Assembly (NCBI RefSeq): GCF_006538345.1
Contig: NZ_BJKL01000003.1
Coordinates: 186,001 to 250,000 of the forward strand
Reading direction: 5' to 3'
Origin: Alteromonas sp. KUL49
GTDB taxonomy: Bacteria; Pseudomonadota; Gammaproteobacteria; Enterobacterales; Alteromonadaceae
DNA length: 64,000 nt
The notes below the pieces were generated by a model. That model did no database searches. It worked only from the letters and a program-made list of their open reading frames with translations, and was not told the origin of the DNA. The translations under genes and the position numbers were made by a program. The first letter of the stretch is position 1. Each line of letters opens with the position of its first letter. Positions 16,010 through 25,080 of this stretch are shown piece after piece.

Positions 16010-16146
16010 TTACTTCTCCTTTTTGTACTAATAAGTAACTGTGATGCGCCGATTATCTTGCATAGAAAACCGAATTTGTCATAACGCAATTTGGATGCGC
16101 TTAGCAATAATATTACACAATGTTTACATAAGTCCATTGCCTAATT

Positions 16147-16208
16147 TTTACATTTTTTAGAAATGCGGTTTAGGTTTTTTCTTATGGTTTACATTTTTAA
16201 AATTGCGT
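16147..16208. repeat. Two TTTACATTTTT-N-AAATTGCG-like direct repeats
   Basis: Similar AT-rich elements, each TTTACATTTTT followed by an A-rich run and a TGCG, occur at 16147-16168 and 16188-16208, 41 bp apart. They sit in the intergenic region (16010-16500) between the AraC-type gene and its target cluster. Tandem direct repeats spaced by about four helical turns fit AraC-family operators. The AT-richness weakens the case. Apart from this and the site at 16404, I see only a repeated ACAGTTGT (16325, 16373) in the gap. Confidence 0.3.
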
Positions 16209-16403
16209 ATTCAAAGCATATGAGCGCTGAAAACTTTTGTAATTATCTATTTTATAATAGGTTTAATTGATTTTTTCAGCGTGTGTATTTAGTAATCCGG
16301 TTTTTTATAGACTACATTGAGTGGACAGTTGTAAAACTCGCTTTATGTGGTTGGGCGAAAAGTTACTAGTGTACAGTTGTTTGAATGTAAATATTGCGTT
16401 AAA

Positions 16404-16419
16404 TTGGAACCGCTACCAA
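16404..16419. promoter_or_regulatory. LacI-type operator candidate
   Basis: TTGGAACCGCTACCAA is an imperfect 16-bp palindrome with TTGG/CCAA ends and a central CG, the layout of LacI-family operators in sugar-utilisation genes. It lies about 97 bp upstream of the first dehydrogenase gene. No LacI-family gene is in the window. Confidence 0.35.
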
Positions 16420-16500
16420 CTTTTGCTTGCTTTGTGATGGTATTTTATACAGCGCCGATTGCGTTTCACTAAGCAAGACCGTGGTAAAAGGAGCATGAAA

Positions 16501-17118
16501 ATGAGTGATGTGACAATGCAGAGCCCATCGAGTGAACTCAGAAGATCAATACTAAAACGTATTGGTGCGGCTATTGGTGTAAGTGCCACTGGGATAGTAA
16601 CAAATACGTCGATTTGTTCCGCGGCAGCTTTCTATCAAGGAAGCGCAACGCACTCTACTAATACCAATCCTTTCACTCGTGACGAAATGCTTACGCTGCG
16701 TTCAGTGTGCGAAACGGTTATCCCAAAAACCGACACGCCAAGTGCTGCAGATGTCAAGTGCCACGAATTTATCGCTCATCAACTCGTTGCGTGTCATACA
16801 AGCGATGAACTTGCCAATGTTAAAAATATCATCTCAGCAATCGATAGCTTTTCGAAGTCCGAATACGGCAATTCATATATTGCGTTAGACAGTCAAATAC
16901 AAACTGTAGTGCTTGAATCTATTGAAGGTACCAAGGGGTTTGACCAGGTCAACGCGCAACATTTTTCCTTTCTCAAAGGCCTTATTGTTTTTGGATACTT
17001 TACCAGTGAGGCCGGCGCAACCAAGGCGCTAAGTTATCAAATGGTTCCCGGTGGCTACAAAGGGTCAATTCCCGTTACACCGGAAACCAAATCTTGGGGT
17101 TCGTTGAATTATTACTGA
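16501..17118 (+). CDS. Gluconate 2-dehydrogenase subunit 3-family protein (GMC dehydrogenase small subunit)
   Basis: A protein of about 205 residues in the family that pairs with FAD-containing GMC dehydrogenases. It has an N-terminal twin-Arg region (SELRRSILKRIGAAIG) before a hydrophobic stretch, so a Tat signal is likely and the complex would be periplasmic. Family hallmarks include the TRDEMLTLRSVCETVIPKTDTPSA segment and the C-terminal YQMVPGGYKG. AAGGAG at 16488-16493 is 7 nt from the ATG at 16501 but only 1 nt from the one at 16495, so 16501 is chosen. It is followed 13 nt later by its catalytic partner. Confidence 0.87.
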   Translation: MSDVTMQSPSSELRRSILKRIGAAIGVSATGIVTNTSICSAAAFYQGSATHSTNTNPFTRDEMLTLRSVCETVIPKTDTPSAADVKCHEFIAHQLVACHTSDELANVKNIISAIDSFSKSEYGNSYIALDSQIQTVVLESIEGTKGFDQVNAQHFSFLKGLIVFGYFTSEAGATKALSYQMVPGGYKGSIPVTPETKSWGSLNYY

Positions 17119-17131
17119 GTATGAATCTAGC

Positions 17132-18862
17132 ATGACTGAACTTTATAACAAAAATACCCGCGAAGAATTTGATGTACTAGTAGTTGGTTCTGGTATTACA
17201 GGTGGTTGGGCGGCTAAAGAGTTTACTGAGCGGGGTTTTAAAACCCTAATGATAGAACGTGGTCGCAAAGTTGAACACCGTAAGGATTACCCGACAGAAG
17301 GCAAGGGCCCTTGGCTTTTCTCAGAGCGGACCAAGGTGTCGAATGTTTTACGAGAAGAAGAGTACCCCGTTCAATCAACCTGCTATGCATTTAATGATTC
17401 AACGAAGCATTTTTTTGGTAGTGATAAGGACCTTCCTTATTCTACAGAAGAGGGCACTGATTTCCGCTGGATACGAGGGAACCATTTAGGTGGTAAGTCA
17501 CTTACTTGGCATCGTCAGTCATATCGCATGAGTGATTATGATTTAAATGCCAATAAAGCGGATGGTCATGGCAATGACTGGCCCATTCGTTACAAGGACC
17601 TTGCACCTTGGTATTCATATGTAGAGAAGCATGCTGGGATCTCAGGGAATAGAGATGGACTTGCCCAACTTCCAGACAGCGATAGCTTACCTCCTTTTGA
17701 AATGAATTCTGTCGAGAAGCATCTCGTCGAGAAGTTCGCCCAACACTATCCAGATAGACCTATGGTTATCGGTCGGTGCGCGCATTTATCTCAAGCAACG
17801 CCAGAGCATATGTCTCACGGACGAATTTCATGTCAAGCAAGAGATGAATGTCAAAAGGGCTGTTCATTTGGAGCCTATTTTTCAACCCAAAGCTCGACGC
17901 TTCCCTTCGCCATGGCCACAGGCAAATTGACTATTGCCACCGACAGTGTGGTGCACAGTCTGATATACGACGAAGCGACAAATCGCGTAAAGGGTGTGCG
18001 AGTCATTGATAACGAAGACCTTACTGAACGGGAATATTATGGTTCAGTTGTCTTTTTATGCGCCTCTACACTAGGCTCTACTCAGATCATGCTTAATTCT
18101 GTGTCTCGCAGATTTCCAAAAGGCATCGCGAATTCTTCTGGTGTCTTGGGTCACTACTTAATGGATCACAATTACAACGCTTCTGTTGGTGGTGTTATCG
18201 ATGGGTTTGACGACGAATATTATTCAGGTCGCCGCCCAACCGGTATCTATGTGCCTAACTTTCAGTACGAACCCAGCCGCTACAAAAAGCACTATGTGCG
18301 TGGCTATGCAATGGGCGGTGGCGCATCAAGAGGTAATTGGAAGTCTGGTCAACACAGAAAGGGTATTGGAGCCGGTTTTAAAGACAGCTTAACTCAACCT
18401 GGTGATTGGTATTTCGGTATGTACGCACAAGGCGAAATGCTACCGAGATTTGACAATCAAGTCGCTCTTCATCCTACGAAAAAGGACAAATGGGGGATCC
18501 CGCAGCTCCATTTCAATGTGTCTTGGTCAGACAATGAACGCTTGATGATGGAAGACTGTGCCCAAGAGTGCGAAGCCATGTTGAAGAAGGCTGGTGCTAA
18601 GTACGTCAGTAGCAATGTGTCTATATACGACAGTGCACCAGGGCAAGCGATACACGAATTAGGTACTGCAAGAATGGGGCGTGACAAGAAAGATTCTGTA
18701 CTTAACGGATTCAATCAGACCCATGATATTCCAAATCTATTTGTTACAGATGGCGCTTCTTATTGTTCGTCGGCAACCGTTAATCCATCGCTTACTTTTA
18801 TGGCATTAACGGTTCGAGCAGTGGACTATTGTGCGAAAGAGATGGCGCAGAAAAGGATTTAA
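17132..18862 (+). CDS. GMC-family FAD-dependent dehydrogenase (gluconate/glycoside 3-dehydrogenase-like)
   Basis: A 576-residue GMC oxidoreductase with an N-terminal Rossmann motif (LVVGSGITGGWAAKEF), HLGGKSLTWHRQSYR, a Cys-containing segment CQARDECQKGCS, HELGTARMG and the C-terminal FAD/active-site block ATVNPSLTFMALTVRAVDY. Members of this branch that pair with a subunit-3 protein oxidise gluconate or the C3 hydroxyl of glucosides and pass electrons to cytochromes or quinones. It has no signal peptide of its own, so hitchhiker Tat export with the small subunit is likely. No cytochrome subunit is adjacent. The link to glycosides comes from the cluster context and is inference. Confidence 0.9.
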   Translation: MTELYNKNTREEFDVLVVGSGITGGWAAKEFTERGFKTLMIERGRKVEHRKDYPTEGKGPWLFSERTKVSNVLREEEYPVQSTCYAFNDSTKHFFGSDKDLPYSTEEGTDFRWIRGNHLGGKSLTWHRQSYRMSDYDLNANKADGHGNDWPIRYKDLAPWYSYVEKHAGISGNRDGLAQLPDSDSLPPFEMNSVEKHLVEKFAQHYPDRPMVIGRCAHLSQATPEHMSHGRISCQARDECQKGCSFGAYFSTQSSTLPFAMATGKLTIATDSVVHSLIYDEATNRVKGVRVIDNEDLTEREYYGSVVFLCASTLGSTQIMLNSVSRRFPKGIANSSGVLGHYLMDHNYNASVGGVIDGFDDEYYSGRRPTGIYVPNFQYEPSRYKKHYVRGYAMGGGASRGNWKSGQHRKGIGAGFKDSLTQPGDWYFGMYAQGEMLPRFDNQVALHPTKKDKWGIPQLHFNVSWSDNERLMMEDCAQECEAMLKKAGAKYVSSNVSIYDSAPGQAIHELGTARMGRDKKDSVLNGFNQTHDIPNLFVTDGASYCSSATVNPSLTFMALTVRAVDYCAKEMAQKRI

Positions 18863-18867
18863 ACAAC

Positions 18868-18889
18868 TTCGGTGCAACTATGCACCGAA
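18868..18889 (+). other. Intercistronic stem-loop before the TonB receptor gene
   Basis: TTCGGTGCA (18868-18876) and TGCACCGAA (18881-18889) form a perfect 9-bp stem with a 4-nt loop, 6 nt after the dehydrogenase stop. No U-tract follows, so it is more likely an mRNA-stability or processing element than a terminator. Confidence 0.55.
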
Positions 18890-18948
18890 ACATATTGTTA
18901 ATAGCGCCCATACGGGCCGAATTAACACATAAAAACAAGAGGGTTCGT

Positions 18949-21900
18949 ATGAAAACCGAAAAGCAATTATTGCTACCAACCAACAAGCGATTCAAATATT
19001 CCGTGCTTGCGTCTGCTGTATTGGGACTATCAGCAGGTCAAGCGTTCGCACAGGAGGCAGAGGAAGAGTCAACGGAGGAACAGGCTGTAGAGGTTATTGA
19101 TGTTAGAGGGACACGAGCAGATTTGTTTAATGCTCAGAACATCAAACGCTTCAGTGAAACCGTAGTAGATGCACTTGATGCATCTGACATTGGCGGCTTT
19201 CCAGACCGCTCCGTACTAGAAGCGATTTCTCGTCTACCGGGTATTACTATGGGGCGTTTTGCGGCACCGAACGATCCAGACCACTTTGGTACAGAAGGTA
19301 GTGGCGTCGTCATTCGTGGTTTAACCCACGTTCGTAGTGAATTCAATGGCCGTGACAGTTTTACTGCGGACTCTGGACGCGGATTGAGCTTCCAAGATGT
19401 TCCTCCAGAACTGATGGGCTCAGTTCAAGTATTTAAAAACAGTACTGCCGATATGGTTGAGGGTGGTATAGCCGGTACGGTAAATCTTATCACGAGAAAG
19501 CCATTTGACACCGACGGTCAAATGATTGCTTTTTCTGCCGACGCAACGTATGCCGACTTTATTGAAGAAACCACACCAACATTTTCAGCGCTTTACAGTA
19601 ACGTGTTTGAAAACGATAGCGGTAAGTGGGGTCTACTATTAAACGCGTCACACTCAGAGCTAAAAGCGCAATCTGATGGCGCCATGGTGGGGCAGTATTG
19701 GCCACAAGCGGACAATGACTATCTTATCCCAGAAGGTGCACGTTTAACGCGAAAGCAAGATGACCGTACTCGTCAGGGTTTTGCAGCAGTAGTGCAGTGG
19801 CAAAATCCAGATCGCACCATACTCGCCACTGGTGAATATATTCGCAGTGAGTCTCAGTTAGCGTGGACTGAGAATGCGGTAGAGATGGATGATGGCGATG
19901 CGCAAGATGGCTTGATCCCCATTGACGGTACGCAGTTTGAGTTCGACTCAAACGGGTACTTTGAGCAGGGTATTATGACATCAAATGAAGGCTGGCGTGG
20001 TAACGAAGGTGATCGTACGCCAGGCGGTATTTTTGGTATGAACCACGTGCTTCAGTCCCGTTTTCGTGACAACGAATCTTTGGTTGAGGACCTGAGCTTT
20101 AACGTTAAATATACCCCTAATGATTCTTGGGCGTTTAATTTTGACTTGCAGTTCGTAGAGGGCACCAATGACGTTATCGACTTCTCGATAATGGGTGCGA
20201 CAGATGCCGTTGTTGGCCTTGATGTAACGGGTACGGGCAAACCTACCATTGATTTTTATGCGCCTACATACAATGGTCAGGCGGATTTTGATAGAAACAA
20301 CAATCACTTCACTGATCCAAGCCGTTCGTTCTTTAGAAGTGCAATGGATCACATATCAATGAACGAAGGTGAAGAGATTGCAACTCGCTTTGATACCAAA
20401 TATACCTTTGATGACGGTGCGATAACGTCAGTACAGTTTGGTGCTCGTTATGCTAAGCGAGAACAAACTACTCGTCAGTCTACATACAACTGGGGTGTAT
20501 TGTCAGAAGCCTGGACAGGTGACGTAGCATGGTATGATTCTGCAGCTGGTTCTCAAGTACCTCACGAAGAAGTGAGCTTTGATAACTTTGCTCGTGGTGG
20601 TGTGTTGAACGTAGACGGCGGAAACTCATTCTTGTTCCCAGCCATGTCACTGGCAGAAAACTACAGAAGTGCAGCTTCAGCGTTGGCACCTGTTTCTAAT
20701 GGTTGGACGCCTCTTTCAGCACGCAATGCTGATGGTTCGGACTTTATCAACAACGAAATCAACCAGACGGACGAAGTTAATACTGCGGTTTATATCAAGG
20801 CCAACTTCGAAGGTGAGTGGGGCGATATGGACTACTCGGGTAACTTTGGTTTGCGTTATGTCAATATCGAAAACGACACCGCAGGTTTCATCGTATTCCC
20901 AGATAACGTGCCGGATGATCCAAGCGATCCTACAGAGCAAGACAACTATCTACCTGATGATCAAAAAGCTTTTGGTAATGCAGCGTCAAGGTCACTGGTA
21001 GCGTCAAGTGATTACGATAAGATTTTACCAAGCTTCAACTTCAAGCTTAATATTACCGATGAAGTACTCATGAGATTCGGTGTTGCTGAAACTATTGCAC
21101 TGCCTCAACTTGGTCTGTTGCGTAACTATGTAGCGATACAAGAGCAAGATAGAATCAATGTGGTTGGTGATGACAATGATGGCGATGGTCAACCAGATCT
21201 CGTTTCTTCAACTATTGGTCGTTACACCGCTAACTCGGGTAACCCTTTCCTGAAACCCATGGAAGCAGTTAATTACGACCTTACGTTGGAGTGGTATTTT
21301 GCGCCAGTGGGCTCTTTGACCTTCTCGTATTTCTACAAAGATTTAGAGAACTACTTTATCAGTGGTACTCGGACTGAGTCATATACAAATAACGGAGCAA
21401 CTCAACAAGTTGAGGTTGCATCGGCACTCAATGGTGATGAGGGCTCAGTTCAAGGTTTCGAGATCGCTTATCAGCAATTCTTTGATATGTTACCAGCACC
21501 TTTTGATGGCATAGGCGTTCAAGCAAACTACACCTATGTGGATGAAGAAGGTTCACCGAATGCAGGTTTGTCTGCAGATAACCCTGATACAACGGCGAAT
21601 GCTAACTTTGCGTTTGAAGGCCTTCCACTAGAAGGACTATCAGAAGACAACTACAACCTAGTGCTAATGTATGAAAAATACGGCTGGAATGCCCGTATGG
21701 CTTATAACTGGCGCTCGGCATACTTGTTGACTACCCAAGACGTTATTACTCAGTTACCTATTTTTAACGAGGACATTGGTTTCTTGGATGCGTCAGTATT
21801 CTATGATGTTACTGACAATATCAAAGTAGGTATTCAAGGTACAAACCTGACTGACGAAGTTACGCGTACAGCAATGCAAGTGGACCAAGAAGGAAACCGC

Positions 21901-21963
21901 AGACTCCGTGGCGCATTTGTTAACGACCGACGCTTTAGTCTAGTGCTTAGAGGTGTGTTCTAA
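18949..21963 (+). CDS. Large TonB-dependent outer-membrane receptor
   Basis: A receptor of about 1004 residues with a signal peptide ending GQAFA-Q (about residue 34), a short acidic linker, a TonB-box-like VEVIDVRG, a plug domain (SETVVDALDASDIGGFPD, EAISRLPGITM, VVIRGL, GGIAGTVNLITRKPFD) and a 22-strand-type barrel ending in the aromatic C-terminal signature RRFSLVLRGVF. The plug type is that of carbohydrate and other large-substrate TBDRs common in Alteromonadales and Xanthomonadales. The ATG at 18949 gives a normal signal peptide; longer starts add residues with no signal character. It is flanked on both sides by stem-loops and followed by halogenase genes. Confidence 0.93.
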   Translation: MKTEKQLLLPTNKRFKYSVLASAVLGLSAGQAFAQEAEEESTEEQAVEVIDVRGTRADLFNAQNIKRFSETVVDALDASDIGGFPDRSVLEAISRLPGITMGRFAAPNDPDHFGTEGSGVVIRGLTHVRSEFNGRDSFTADSGRGLSFQDVPPELMGSVQVFKNSTADMVEGGIAGTVNLITRKPFDTDGQMIAFSADATYADFIEETTPTFSALYSNVFENDSGKWGLLLNASHSELKAQSDGAMVGQYWPQADNDYLIPEGARLTRKQDDRTRQGFAAVVQWQNPDRTILATGEYIRSESQLAWTENAVEMDDGDAQDGLIPIDGTQFEFDSNGYFEQGIMTSNEGWRGNEGDRTPGGIFGMNHVLQSRFRDNESLVEDLSFNVKYTPNDSWAFNFDLQFVEGTNDVIDFSIMGATDAVVGLDVTGTGKPTIDFYAPTYNGQADFDRNNNHFTDPSRSFFRSAMDHISMNEGEEIATRFDTKYTFDDGAITSVQFGARYAKREQTTRQSTYNWGVLSEAWTGDVAWYDSAAGSQVPHEEVSFDNFARGGVLNVDGGNSFLFPAMSLAENYRSAASALAPVSNGWTPLSARNADGSDFINNEINQTDEVNTAVYIKANFEGEWGDMDYSGNFGLRYVNIENDTAGFIVFPDNVPDDPSDPTEQDNYLPDDQKAFGNAASRSLVASSDYDKILPSFNFKLNITDEVLMRFGVAETIALPQLGLLRNYVAIQEQDRINVVGDDNDGDGQPDLVSSTIGRYTANSGNPFLKPMEAVNYDLTLEWYFAPVGSLTFSYFYKDLENYFISGTRTESYTNNGATQQVEVASALNGDEGSVQGFEIAYQQFFDMLPAPFDGIGVQANYTYVDEEGSPNAGLSADNPDTTANANFAFEGLPLEGLSEDNYNLVLMYEKYGWNARMAYNWRSAYLLTTQDVITQLPIFNEDIGFLDASVFYDVTDNIKVGIQGTNLTDEVTRTAMQVDQEGNRRLRGAFVNDRRFSLVLRGVF

Positions 21964-21983
21964 CAAGAAGCATCACCTATGTT

Positions 21984-22013
21984 AGCGGTGTCTACCCAGT
22001 GGTAGGCACCGCT
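21984..22013 (+). terminator. Strong stem-loop after the TonB receptor gene
   Basis: A 13-bp stem (AGCGGTG-T-CTACC with GGTAG-G-CACCGCT, one G-U pair) and a CAGT loop lie 20 nt after the receptor stop. The downstream T content is only moderate, so it could be a partial terminator or a 3'-stabilising element that keeps halogenase expression below receptor expression. Confidence 0.55.
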
Positions 22014-22074
22014 GTTGTGCTTTGTGTGTTTTACCCTATGATATTAAAGATAAAAAATAACAACGAGGTAATGC

Positions 22075-23652
22075 GTGTTTAAAGCGCCTACCCATCAAAT
22101 TAAACGAATTGTCATTTTAGGCGGCGGAACTGCTGGCTGGATGACGGCTGCTGCGCTATCCAAACTTCTCAATCCTAACCTTTTCACCGTAACCCTCGTA
22201 GAGTCTGATGCCATTGGTACCGTGGGAGTAGGAGAGGCAACCTTACCCCATTTACGCTTTTTCAATCAGCGATTAGGTATTGATGAGGGTGAATTCATCA
22301 GAGCGACAAACGCTACCATCAAAGCCGGAATAGAGTTTTCCAATTGGGGAAACATTGGTGATGCGTATATTCATCCCTTTGGTGATTACGGCGAACCGCT
22401 CAACAACGTCGGCTTTCATCACTATTTTTATCAGGCGCAAAAGCGCAATACTGCGCTGAGCTTAGATGATTACTCGCTACCTGTTATGGCGTGCAAACAA
22501 GGTAAGTTTGCCTTTCCGACTTCAGAGCCGAATCTATTAACATCGACATATTCTTATGCGTATCACATCGATGCTGGGCTATACGCAAAGTACTTACGTG
22601 GATTCTCAGAAAAGCTAGGTGTTGTTAGAGTTGAAGGGAAAGTAGAGAGCGTGGCTATGCGCAAAAGTGATGACTCAATAGCATCGCTCAAACTCGATAA
22701 TGGTGACATTATTAACGGTGACTTTTTTGTCGATTGTTCGGGGTTCAGAGGGCGTTTGATAGAACAGTGTTTACACGCTGGCTATGAAGATTGGTCTCAT
22801 TGGTTACCTTGCGACCGAGCGATTGCTGTGCAAAGTGAACATAACGGAAAGCCGTTACCTTACACTAAAGCCATTGCGCAAGAAGCGGGTTGGCAGTGGC
22901 AAATTCCATTGAAGCACAGAATGGGCAACGGTTATGTGTATTCAAGCCAATATATAAGCGACGATACTGCGCTACAAACTCTGCTTGATAATCTACCCGG
23001 TAAACCCACGTCCGAGCCAAACCGATTGAGATTTACCACAGGCAAGCGTAAATCGAGCTGGGTAAAAAACTGTGTTGCCATAGGGCTGTCCAGTGGTTTT
23101 TTAGAGCCTTTAGAGTCGACCAGTATTTATCTTATTCAAGCGGCCATTATGAAGTTGGTTGAGTTGTTACCACAGCGGGAAAATCTTGACGCTAAGCGCA
23201 GCGAGTATAACCGCTATTTCAGCAATGAAATGGACAAGATCCGTGACTTCCTCATCCTTCACTACCACGCGACGAAAAGGGAAGACACGCCTTTTTGGTC
23301 GTTCTGCAATCATTTGAATATACCGCAAAGCCTTGCTGAGAAAATGCAACTTTATAAAGAGATAGGCGTTATTGAAGACTACAAGTATGGGCTTTTTCTC
23401 ACACCGTCGTGGTTGGCGGTATATCATGGTCAGGGCGTTACGCCATCACAGGGTGATGTGCGTGTAAATCAAGCCACGCTAGCCCATGCTGAAAAATACA
23501 TGAATTTGCTAAAACCTAATATTCAACGGTGTGTCAATAAGATGCCGACCCATGAACATATTGTGGCTATGTTACACGAGACTGAACACAACAACCCCAC
23601 AGCGTCTCAGTTAAATCGACCAGCTAACTTTAGCTTGTATGGACGTAGTTAG
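22075..23652 (+). CDS. Flavin-dependent tryptophan-halogenase-family protein 1
   Basis: A 525-residue member of the PrnA-type flavin halogenase family. It has the FAD-binding GGGTAGW (16-22), GVGEATLP, a Lys at the position of the catalytic PrnA lysine (Lys83 in ATIKAGIEF) followed by NW, and the WxWxIP signature (WQWQIP, about residue 273). All core motifs are kept, so halogenation of an aromatic substrate with reduced FAD is plausible. Members next to TonB receptors have mostly unknown native substrates. The start is GTG at 22075 because the nearby ATG at 22071 runs into a stop after three codons. No flavin reductase is adjacent. Confidence 0.9.
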   Translation: MFKAPTHQIKRIVILGGGTAGWMTAAALSKLLNPNLFTVTLVESDAIGTVGVGEATLPHLRFFNQRLGIDEGEFIRATNATIKAGIEFSNWGNIGDAYIHPFGDYGEPLNNVGFHHYFYQAQKRNTALSLDDYSLPVMACKQGKFAFPTSEPNLLTSTYSYAYHIDAGLYAKYLRGFSEKLGVVRVEGKVESVAMRKSDDSIASLKLDNGDIINGDFFVDCSGFRGRLIEQCLHAGYEDWSHWLPCDRAIAVQSEHNGKPLPYTKAIAQEAGWQWQIPLKHRMGNGYVYSSQYISDDTALQTLLDNLPGKPTSEPNRLRFTTGKRKSSWVKNCVAIGLSSGFLEPLESTSIYLIQAAIMKLVELLPQRENLDAKRSEYNRYFSNEMDKIRDFLILHYHATKREDTPFWSFCNHLNIPQSLAEKMQLYKEIGVIEDYKYGLFLTPSWLAVYHGQGVTPSQGDVRVNQATLAHAEKYMNLLKPNIQRCVNKMPTHEHIVAMLHETEHNNPTASQLNRPANFSLYGRS

Positions 23653-23653
23653 T

Positions 23654-25054
23654 ATGAGCGATTTACACATTAACGGCGAGCTACAGCAAATAAAGGTGAT
23701 CAGTGATGAGCACAGTGCGTTTGGTGGGTGGTTCACTGCGGCAATGGCAGCATTTGCCCTTAGAGATACTGAAATATCAATAAGCCATGCTACCTGCAAA
23801 GATTTTACACTGAGTCACGGAAGCCTCACGTTGCAAGCGGATGTACTCTTAGCACTCCAAGACGTCGGCATAACTGAACAGGTACTAATTGAACAGGCGA
23901 GTGCAACGCCATTTCTTGCAAATCAGTACATTGGCTGGGGCAATAATGCACATTCATCTCTTGCTGGGCTTGCAAAGTCGGGAGTACCGCTGAACGGCGT
24001 AGGTTTTGTTCATTATCTGACTCGCTTACGCAATGAAACGCACGACAGCCAATGGAATATAGAAGCGTTTTCGCTCAATACTATGTGTGCGGCGCACAAC
24101 ACCTTTACTCGGCCTAGTGCTGATCCTCGCTCAATTCTCTCCAGTTTAGAGTATGGGCTTCGAGTTAACGCTAAGTCTTTATGTGCGTTGCTTAAGCAAG
24201 TCGCAGTAACTCATGGCAAGGTGTTGGAGCTATGCTCGTCGAACCTAGAATCCAATAATAAAGACAGCGCGAGTGTGGTGACTTTAGATTGTCGCTTGTG
24301 CGTCAGTGTAGATTCAAGTGATAGCTTGCCGATAGACAGCATCAAGATTGTTGGACACGCCCCCAAAGAAGCTAGTTTGAGTAATGTATTGGAGTGCTTA
24401 GACAATGGCTATGTTGAGCGCCAATACCTGCAGAGTAACTGTTATTCCAGATGGTTCAGTTCGTCAGGGATTGAGAGTGGGGAAGTACTAGTTGAGAGTG
24501 AATCAAACAACGACAGTCGACAAATTTCGATTGCACCTCTAGCGAGTGACACATGGCACTCTGATAGCTCTACTATCTACCTATTTGAAACAGGTGTGCA
24601 CCAATTGTTGGATGACGGCGGGTTGGGGTACAGAACACAACAGCTCGCTTCCCTTTGGCCGCTGTTAAGTGGCGCAAGGCTTTCGGACACAGCGGCAAAA
24701 TATTTTTGTCGTTTGTCAGCCCAGCGCTATAAGTACTGGCGTGACATAGCGGTGTTGCCAATGTATTTGTGCAACAAAGATAACACCGCGTTTTGGCAAT
24801 CAGCGAAATCCCAATTGGTTAACGACGACCTTAGTTATCTTGTTAACTTTTATATTGATACTGGCGTGTTGCCCCAGCTCGAACACTATCCAGAAGACTT
24901 AGGTTCGCTTGAGAATACCCTGTTGGCATTTGAACATTACCCGCGAAACGCTGACCCTTTAAGCTATGTTTGGGATCTCTCTGAGCTGGTGTCGCGGTTA
25001 GATAAACTTCGTCAACAAATTAAGCAAACCGCTGTGCAGTTGCCACAGATTTAA
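23654..25054 (+). CDS. Degenerate halogenase-family protein lacking cofactor and catalytic motifs
   Basis: About 466 residues, between two intact halogenase genes. The N-terminus (SDEHSAFGGWFTAAMAAFAL) aligns with the GGGTAGWMTAAAL region of its neighbours but has lost the glycine-rich FAD loop. IGWGNNAHSS aligns with the xNWxxxG region without the catalytic lysine, and no WxWxIP motif is present. Overall length, the GVPLNGVGFVHYL segment (compare NNVGFHHYF) and the C-terminal FW-containing region still follow the family. It is an intact open frame, so it may be a non-catalytic partner rather than debris. The start is chosen at 23654, 1 nt after the previous stop; 23639 is possible. Confidence 0.7.
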   Translation: MSDLHINGELQQIKVISDEHSAFGGWFTAAMAAFALRDTEISISHATCKDFTLSHGSLTLQADVLLALQDVGITEQVLIEQASATPFLANQYIGWGNNAHSSLAGLAKSGVPLNGVGFVHYLTRLRNETHDSQWNIEAFSLNTMCAAHNTFTRPSADPRSILSSLEYGLRVNAKSLCALLKQVAVTHGKVLELCSSNLESNNKDSASVVTLDCRLCVSVDSSDSLPIDSIKIVGHAPKEASLSNVLECLDNGYVERQYLQSNCYSRWFSSSGIESGEVLVESESNNDSRQISIAPLASDTWHSDSSTIYLFETGVHQLLDDGGLGYRTQQLASLWPLLSGARLSDTAAKYFCRLSAQRYKYWRDIAVLPMYLCNKDNTAFWQSAKSQLVNDDLSYLVNFYIDTGVLPQLEHYPEDLGSLENTLLAFEHYPRNADPLSYVWDLSELVSRLDKLRQQIKQTAVQLPQI

Positions 25055-25080
25055 CAAAAAACGATTGAACAGGATTTATA

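Noticed and set aside
16325..16380. Repeated ACAGTTGT (16325-16332 and 16373-16380)
   Set aside because: An 8-bp repeat spaced 48 bp apart in AT-rich DNA is too weak to call an operator separately.
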